64,000 bases of DNA from positions 31,967 through 95,966 of the IMG/VR virus record IMGVR_UViG_3300021389_000008; one strand, written 5' to 3'. The position numbers and the translations under genes are program-made. Source of the stretch: a virus. Positions 59,559 through 64,000 of this stretch are shown here, piece after piece. The stretch's first letter is position 1, and each line of letters begins with the position of its first letter. Below the pieces are notes generated by a model. It saw nothing but the letters and a program-made list of their open reading frames with translations, made no database searches and was not told the DNA's origin.

Positions 59559-60326
59559 TTATCTCCAGTCTGGGCCAACACCCCATACTACTAGGGAACT
59601 ACGTGAACCTCTAGTAACAGGTGTAACACAATGTCTAAGGAATGATGGGAAGAATATTACTGTTCCCTTTTGTCTCATTGCCTCTGCCATGTGTGGGTCT
59701 TCTACCATACGAGCATCATCACCAACTAACAAGTCCCCACCTTCATATTCACTAGGGTCTGTTAACTGAATACTTGCACTCAGTTTGCGGTCATGACGTG
59801 TACCCATACCACCTAGGTATGAATCAATGTGCCAGTTATAGTGTTGGTCAGCACCACCTTCGACATAATCGTAACGAGTGTACTGTGGTATTTCAATGTT
59901 TTCCAAATCAAATCCAAAGGTATACATGTTTGTCATTTTCATTTGGTGTAACACTTCATTAAACATTTGATTAGAATAATCACATGATACATCCAACCAA
60001 CCAGTTGTACAGTTTCTTATTTCTTCGTTGATACGTCCTCGTTCTTCTTCTCCTTGTTGGTATCCGACACTTCCTTGTCCGATTGATGGATGCTTCTCCA
60101 TGTACGAAACAAGTTCATCACACCACTCTGGCGAAAAAACATTATTAATGATTTCGATATCTCTAACTCTGGCGGGTGGTTGATTTGGTCTTTCTTCTTC
60201 TGCCACTTGTCTAGTTGACTCAACTTCATTAACAATCTTGGGTTCTTGATATTGTGTCGATTGCGGTTCTTCATTTTGTGAACCTCCAATAGATACAACG
60301 TTAGGGTTTGGTATATTAAATCTCAT
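59559..60326 (-). CDS. 2-oxoglutarate/Fe(II) oxygenase, prolyl hydroxylase-like (255 aa)
   Basis: YDYVEGGADQHYNWHIDSYL gives the H-x-D metal pair (HID). Later GTVIFFPSFLRHCVTPVTRG, then SRSSLVVWGVGP gives the third His and the Arg that binds 2-oxoglutarate. LTDPSEYEGGDLLVG is the usual core strand. A 75-residue Pro/Gln/Glu-rich N-terminal extension is present. Common in marine T4-like phages. The substrate (protein, nucleotide or sugar) is unknown; some family members hydroxylate ribosomal proteins. Confidence 0.88.
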   Translation of the reverse strand: MRFNIPNPNVVSIGGSQNEEPQSTQYQEPKIVNEVESTRQVAEEERPNQPPARVRDIEIINNVFSPEWCDELVSYMEKHPSIGQGSVGYQQGEEERGRINEEIRNCTTGWLDVSCDYSNQMFNEVLHQMKMTNMYTFGFDLENIEIPQYTRYDYVEGGADQHYNWHIDSYLGGMGTRHDRKLSASIQLTDPSEYEGGDLLVGDDARMVEDPHMAEAMRQKGTVIFFPSFLRHCVTPVTRGSRSSLVVWGVGPDWR

Positions 60327-60339
60327 AATATTCTCCTAG

Positions 60340-60879
60340 TTATATTTTAATAAGAAAAGAACCGTCACTAAATTTCTGCTTCGTCTTTTCGGGAAACGTC
60401 TCGTCAACAGCGGAGACAACGCCAGGCCATTCATTTGTATAATCATGACCACCAATAAAAGATGTAGTATCTTTTTTAAGTTTGTTAAAGTAATTATTTA
60501 TATCTGCTTTAACACCTTCGTAAGAATGGTCACCATCAATATAAATAAAATCTATTGAATTATTATAAAAAATACTATGTACGGTTTTACTGTCACCCGT
60601 TAAGTATTTAATATTATTAAAAATATTTGTATCGTATGCACGTTGTTTAAATGCAATATCGATTGTTGTTATCTGTTTAAATAAACCACTCATGGCAAAG
60701 AGTGCTGTACTCTCACCACGGTTAGTTCCTATCTCAATCATAGATGCATTCTGTACACCTTGATGTTTAAGTGAAATAATTAAATCAATTAAACCAAACC
60801 AGTGGGTATTAAAACCCGCCTCACTAATCCAATCAGCAGGCGGATTCCAACGTTGACTTGTTAAATTACTATTCTGCAT
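60340..60879 (-). CDS. Class I SAM methyltransferase (179 aa)
   Basis: ASMIEIGTNRGESTALFAMS is motif I. ITTIDIAFKQRAYDTNIFNN gives the acidic residue of motif II. SIDFIYIDGDHSYEGVKADI is the IDGDHSYEG block typical of the Methyltransf_24 type, which often acts on sugars or small molecules. Overlaps MazG by 11 bases, and sits by the 2OG oxygenase and carbamoyltransferase, so a shared glycan or nucleotide modification is possible. Confidence 0.85.
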   Translation of the reverse strand: MQNSNLTSQRWNPPADWISEAGFNTHWFGLIDLIISLKHQGVQNASMIEIGTNRGESTALFAMSGLFKQITTIDIAFKQRAYDTNIFNNIKYLTGDSKTVHSIFYNNSIDFIYIDGDHSYEGVKADINNYFNKLKKDTTSFIGGHDYTNEWPGVVSAVDETFPEKTKQKFSDGSFLIKI

Positions 60880-61237
60880 CTGACTCTTTTACAAAAATAC
60901 CATCAATCATTTTACCTTTACGGTCTTTAATATCAGAGTATGCAACTTCAAGACAATGACGTAAAGATAACCCATTACGTTCGGCAATATTAATTAACAC
61001 TACCATGATGTCACCAATGTCATCTGCAACGTCACGTTCTTTACAAACGTTATCAGATAGTTCACCCACCTCTTGAATGAGTTTACACACTTGGTCTTTA
61101 TCCGTAGCACCATCAATAAGGTTTCTATCGTAGTGCCAGTTTTTAATTTTATTGACAAGTTTTTCAATTGTCTCTCCAGCGGATTGTCGTTCAAGACGTT
61201 CGAGTGTTGCTTTCTTGGTGTAGGTCATAACTTCCAT
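60869..61237 (-). CDS. mazG-like: MazG-like nucleotide pyrophosphohydrolase (122 aa)
   Basis: KLIQEVGELSDNVCKERDVA, then DDIGDIMVVLINIAERNGLS fits the MazG motif (E-x3-E ... D-x2-D). Length is that of single-domain phage MazG. It may hydrolyse (d)NTPs or lower alarmone levels, as proposed for marine phage MazG. GGAGAAG lies before the ATG. Confidence 0.87.
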   Translation of the reverse strand: MEVMTYTKKATLERLERQSAGETIEKLVNKIKNWHYDRNLIDGATDKDQVCKLIQEVGELSDNVCKERDVADDIGDIMVVLINIAERNGLSLRHCLEVAYSDIKDRKGKMIDGIFVKESDAE

Positions 61238-61239
61238 AA

Positions 61240-62724
61240 TTACTTCTCCAGTTTAAATTGTTCGCAATATTCGAGGAATGCTTTTGCACTCATGTTTGAT
61301 TTTTGTCTGTTAACACTTCGGGAACACACTACAAGGTTAGAGTATTCAGTCTTACCACCTTGCGACTTTGCAACATAGTGGTCACCCTCTGCATTATCTA
61401 TGTCAAGAGGCAGACCCGTGTAATAATCAACACCACCCTGTTCCTCTAGTTTCTTGATTATCCACTCCTTTGGAAAAGAAGCATCATCGGTAAAGGTCAC
61501 CCCATACTCAACAGGGTCGGACTTATCAAGAATAGATTTAATCGTCATGATTGCATTCTTGTTGTAACCACCAAAGAGTTCCAGTGCCGGTGGCATAGGA
61601 TTGCCGTTGTAGGTCGTTTCGTCTCTGAAGAGTGCTTTGTCTTTGTCACTCCATTCTTCCATGACACTAATAAACTTATTTGCAAAGACGGACTTGGTGA
61701 CACTTGCCTTTGAATTTAATCTCCCAGTAATGTCCATGTAATACAACGCCATCATGTGAGTAAACATTGCAGTCAAACGATTTTTCTTTGCACTGGGTAC
61801 ACTCTGTACCAGTTCCTTGGTAACAGACAATAACTTGTCCATGAACTTCTTATCCGTAAACTTCTCCGCATAAGCACCCGTACCCGTAGTCACTTCTTTG
61901 ACCCACTTAGAGTGTGCTTGTTGCGAGATGCCATCCGTCCAGTCATGTGACGAATAAGATAGGTATGCAAGTTGCGAGACCCACTGGTCTACTTCCATTC
62001 TTGCATTGAGTTTAAAGTTCTTGGAGAAATGAGATAACGTCTCCTTACCTTTAGAGTCGATTGCACGTGTGAACAAGGGATTAAACTTGAACGTCTGTGG
62101 CAACCCCTTAGGCGTAGTCCTAGAGGTATCCCTTACGTACTCGGGGAACTCACCTAGGTATGCATTACGCTTCTCTTGTGGTTTCATATCGTTTGTATTG
62201 TTCAATACATCAACAAACATCTCTGAGATTTGCTCTTTCTTGAGATTCATATACCACACAGCGTCAACTGAGTGGTTTAATATGAACTGTTGCATGTCAA
62301 CGTCTAACTGATTAAAGTATAGACCACCCAACTTCACACCATTGATTGTTAAATTCGGTGCAAGTGGGAATTCGTTATTGGAAAAGTCTAGTAGACTGGA
62401 GAAACGCTGTTGGCCATCCATCAATTCAAGTGCGATGACCTTACCATCCTCATCAAACTTGACAAGAATGTGTATTTGAGGAATCCTCTTAAAGGAATCC
62501 TCTAAAACAGTTTGGAGTATACCCTGCTTGAAGGGTATTGTTGCAACCCTTTCCCTCTGATAGGAACGGTTACCTAAAACAAACAGAGAACTGACGTAGG
62601 TAAAACCAAACGAAACCTCTATTTCGCCTTTTGCAGAAAAGGCACTCCCCTCTTTTTGTTGGTTTAGGGATTCCAAGGTCGATTTTAAAGTATCGAGACC
62701 ATCACTTGTACTAATATAAGACAT
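61240..62724 (-). CDS. DUF262 protein with C-terminal HNH nuclease (GmrSD-like, 494 aa)
   Basis: NRSYQRERVATIPFKQGILQ near residue 52, then IALELMDGQQRFSSLLDFSN, gives the DGQQR motif of DUF262/GmrS. The middle is helical. The C-terminal 70 residues (YYTGLPLDIDNAEGDHYVAK, then SQGGKTEYSNLVVCSRSVNR, then QKSNMS) are an HNH domain with the DH...GG...N...N--K pattern. GmrSD-type enzymes cut modified phage DNA. Here a phage carries one, so it may attack rival phages, host DNA, or act in homing. A sigma70-type promoter precedes it. Confidence 0.85.
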   Translation of the reverse strand: MSYISTSDGLDTLKSTLESLNQQKEGSAFSAKGEIEVSFGFTYVSSLFVLGNRSYQRERVATIPFKQGILQTVLEDSFKRIPQIHILVKFDEDGKVIALELMDGQQRFSSLLDFSNNEFPLAPNLTINGVKLGGLYFNQLDVDMQQFILNHSVDAVWYMNLKKEQISEMFVDVLNNTNDMKPQEKRNAYLGEFPEYVRDTSRTTPKGLPQTFKFNPLFTRAIDSKGKETLSHFSKNFKLNARMEVDQWVSQLAYLSYSSHDWTDGISQQAHSKWVKEVTTGTGAYAEKFTDKKFMDKLLSVTKELVQSVPSAKKNRLTAMFTHMMALYYMDITGRLNSKASVTKSVFANKFISVMEEWSDKDKALFRDETTYNGNPMPPALELFGGYNKNAIMTIKSILDKSDPVEYGVTFTDDASFPKEWIIKKLEEQGGVDYYTGLPLDIDNAEGDHYVAKSQGGKTEYSNLVVCSRSVNRQKSNMSAKAFLEYCEQFKLEK

Positions 62725-62814
62725 ATTCGTCTCCTTAAATGTGAATCTGATTTATTGTGAAGGTGCCTTATGAGTCACCAGTGTAATAAAACCAGTTTCG
62801 GTTAATATAATACC

Positions 62815-62843
62815 ATTATACATGGTATACCCTACTACGTCTA
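62815..62843 (-). promoter_or_regulatory. Sigma70-type promoter for the DUF262-HNH gene
   Basis: -35 TAGACG, 17-base spacer, -10 TATAAT on the minus strand. About 85 bases of leader follow, with AAGGAG before the ATG. Confidence 0.6.
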
Positions 62844-63335
62844 GGGGTTTTTTTTCAATACACGTAGATTATTTCGAGTGCCGACAAGATAAACTGTATC
62901 ACCACTACTAAAATTAAATGCAGATGTCTTCTGCTGTATAATAGACTTAACACCGATGCCTGGCACGTCAACAATTAACTGTACACCATCCACGGTATTG
63001 CGAGATTTATTCACCTCACGTCCAATCTTAGACCCTACGAGTCCGCCTGCGAGTGTACCAAGGACTTCCTCTGACTCACCCTTACCTTTCATACTCTCAC
63101 GTGCTAGATAACCGCCTATGAGACCACCATAGAGAGAATATCCCTCTTCATCTTTCTTAATCACAACAGAATATACAGAGACAACAGTCCCTTGATAGAC
63201 ATTCTCCTGTATTCTCACGTCTCCGAATCTATTATCATCGGGTCGGAGTTGGTCTTTTGCTTCTACTAGTGTAGATTGCAATACAAAATAGGTAATAAGG
63301 ATAGCAAGTCCTAAGTGTGTTCCAGTAATTTTCAT
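62841..63335 (-). CDS. SlyB/glycine-zipper-like envelope protein (164 aa)
   Basis: Residues 1-26 are a signal peptide (THLGLAILITYFVLQSTLVE, then AKD). VSVYSVVIKKDEEGYSLYGG, then LIGGYLARE and EEVLGTLAGGLVGSKIGREV is the glycine-zipper of the SlyB/PcpY family, then VDGVQLIVDVPGIG. SlyB-type proteins are outer-membrane stress lipoproteins in Gammaproteobacteria; here no lipobox is seen. The host-like type supports a gammaproteobacterial host. A long structured tract precedes it. Confidence 0.75.
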   Translation of the reverse strand: MKITGTHLGLAILITYFVLQSTLVEAKDQLRPDDNRFGDVRIQENVYQGTVVSVYSVVIKKDEEGYSLYGGLIGGYLARESMKGKGESEEVLGTLAGGLVGSKIGREVNKSRNTVDGVQLIVDVPGIGVKSIIQQKTSAFNFSSGDTVYLVGTRNNLRVLKKNP

Positions 63336-63480
63336 AAAATCCTCTCAATCTTTATTTTTGGCCAGAGAATTTTTTTCTCTGAAGTGTTTTAAAACCCTTA
63401 AAGTAAATCTAGTGGGGCGCATGACCCGACTTCGAATCTCTCTAGGAGTCCCACAGCACTGTTTTGCGTTAGCCTGTGAG

Positions 63481-63533
63481 CGCCACTAAGGCGTTTCATA
63501 GTCCCCTACACACGCAATCGCTTAGAGAGCAGC
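63481..63533. repeat. Diverged tandem repeat, copy B
   Basis: Shares CGCCa-TAAGGCG, CCCTACA and AGAGCAGC, in the same order and spacing, with copy A at 63572-63622. Confidence 0.55.
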
Positions 63534-63571
63534 TCAGACGCTCAGAGACACACAGAATGTACTTCTCCTAT

Positions 63572-63622
63572 CGCCATTTAAGGCGCTCTGAGAGCCCTAC
63601 AGCTATTGCGTTGTAGAGCAGC
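63572..63622. repeat. Diverged tandem repeat, copy A
   Basis: A 51-base copy of the element also at 63481-63533. Conserved ends and middle with variable parts between suggest an old duplication of one RNA domain. Confidence 0.55.
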
Positions 63623-63733
63623 GGGCTTCTCATCCCGCTATGCATGTTCGGACATGACCCTCTGAGACTTCACATAGGTACATAATAAAAGAATAACTCT
63701 CAGATTAACTTCTTTTTTCCCTGTTACACAGTA

Positions 63734-63762
63734 ATTATACCATTAATGGAAGGTCTTGGCAA
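63734..63762 (-). promoter_or_regulatory. Sigma70-type promoter, TTGCCA-17-TATAAT
   Basis: On the minus strand TTGCCA, a 17-base spacer, then a perfect TATAAT. The start would be near 63727, at the head of the structured tract. The -35 and part of the spacer lie within the end of the 76-aa gene. Confidence 0.75.
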
Positions 63763-63973
63763 CCCCATTTATGACAATTTGTTCGATTTCTATCTGACCG
63801 ATGACCTCAATACCGAGACGTGCTTTGACCATCTCCATGGCTTTCTCCCACGACTCATTGATATTCTTAGGAGCAGATGCAAGAAGCATCTCCTGTTTGG
63901 TTAGATTAATCTCCACTCCCATACCTGTTGCGATGTGAGTACCGATGAGTCCGTGACCATCTTTCTTTATCAT
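63743..63973 (-). CDS. Protein of unknown function (76 aa)
   Basis: MIKKDGHGLIGTHIATGMGV starts it, then LTKQEMLLASAPKNINESWE and KARLGIEVIGQIEIEQIVIN. AGGAGAAG lies before the ATG. It appears small, mixed helix/strand. No family is recognised. The promoter for the structured RNA is set in its 3' end. Confidence 0.6.
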   Translation of the reverse strand: MIKKDGHGLIGTHIATGMGVEINLTKQEMLLASAPKNINESWEKAMEMVKARLGIEVIGQIEIEQIVINGVAKTFH

Positions 63974-64000
63974 AACACTTCTCCTAGGATGATTAATACC

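Larger units (their letters stand above)
63404..63729 (-). ncRNA. Structured RNA candidate in the 407-base gene-free tract
   Basis: The stretch 63336-63742 has no gene. On the minus strand it follows a strong promoter and folds into two large domains. One is closed by CTCAGAG/CTCTGAG (63660-63666 with 63541-63547), with inner hairpins AGCGGG/CCCGCT, CTACA/TGTAG, CATGT/ACATG and CGCC/GGCG. The other is closed by CTCTCTA/TAGAGAG (63523-63529 with 63438-63444). An extra TAGTGG/CCACTA stem joins 63483-63488 and 63410-63415. It is richer in G+C than flanking DNA. I cannot match it to tmRNA, RNase P, 6S or a tRNA. It may be a trans-acting RNA or a long leader of the SlyB-like gene. Confidence 0.6.

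Noticed and set aside
63590-63670. tRNA-like arms on the plus strand (CTACA/TGTAG, AGCGGG/CCCGCT, CATG-TTCGGA-CATG)
   Set aside because: The anticodon-type loop is eight bases, the T-like loop has six, and the ends do not form an acceptor stem. Not a canonical tRNA on either strand, so kept as structured RNA.
63404-63729. tmRNA or RNase P RNA
   Set aside because: No ALAA-type tag frame or GGTTCGA-like 3' end for tmRNA; none of the conserved RNase P core words.

Overview
The window is one continuous piece of a T4-like (myovirus) genome, probably marine and AT-rich, with no host chromosomal genes. Baseplate proteins in T4 order (25-6-7-8 and 27-5-53-48), the T4 replication trio gp32-gp59-gp33, T4-type RNase H, and many late promoters of the form TATAAATA support this. 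No photosynthesis genes, integrase, tRNA or CRISPR array is present. Viral bS21, an A-type iron-sulfur carrier, 2OG oxygenase, MazG and carbamoyltransferase are typical of marine T4-like phages. The bS21 core (EPFD.-LRR-K-SCERAG) and the SlyB-like and lipoprotein genes look gammaproteobacterial, so I favour a gammaproteobacterial host over SAR11 or cyanobacteria; this is inference.

Layout. 1-13.9 kb, minus strand: a receptor-binding/fiber cassette. It holds large beta-repeat fiber proteins, several small adapter-like proteins, and three unusual Tyr/Gln/Asn-rich repeat proteins (the first is cut by the window edge). 13.9-33.3 kb, minus strand: the baseplate, with a 2257-aa DUF4815 protein, gp8, gp7-like, a small protein, gp6, gp25, gp5, gp27, gp53 and gp48. 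At 33.3 kb transcription diverges. 33.3-39.1 kb, plus strand: gp4, a conserved possible gp2-type protein, a gp54/tube-like protein, gp26 with a gp51 frame reached by a probable -1 frameshift, a membrane protein, and the tape measure.

39.2-64 kb, minus strand: early/middle replication and accessory genes with some late ones. bS21 sits behind a structured RNA leader. Then come gp32, gp59, an Sm-like protein, gp33, a PD-(D/E)XK nuclease, a SleB-type wall hydrolase with a large lipoprotein, a run of small acidic proteins behind a repeated promoter family, a radical SAM/SDR pair, RNase H, a RimK-RimB-like fusion, a small nuclease, an IscA-type protein, a carbamoyltransferase split into two genes, a 2OG oxygenase, a methyltransferase, MazG, a DUF262-HNH protein, a SlyB-like protein, and a 400-base gene-free tract that looks like a structured RNA.

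The signals I find most worth following are: (1) a phage ribosome-directed set, gamma-like bS21 with its own structured leader plus a RimK ATP-grasp fused to a RimB-like protease domain; (2) the gp26/gp51 slippery T8 site; (3) late promoters placed exactly five bases before ATG at four genes, predicting leaderless late mRNAs; (4) four AATACAATG repeats filling the gp32 leader; (5) the structured RNA at 63.4-63.7 kb; (6) the tyrosine-rich repeat proteins.
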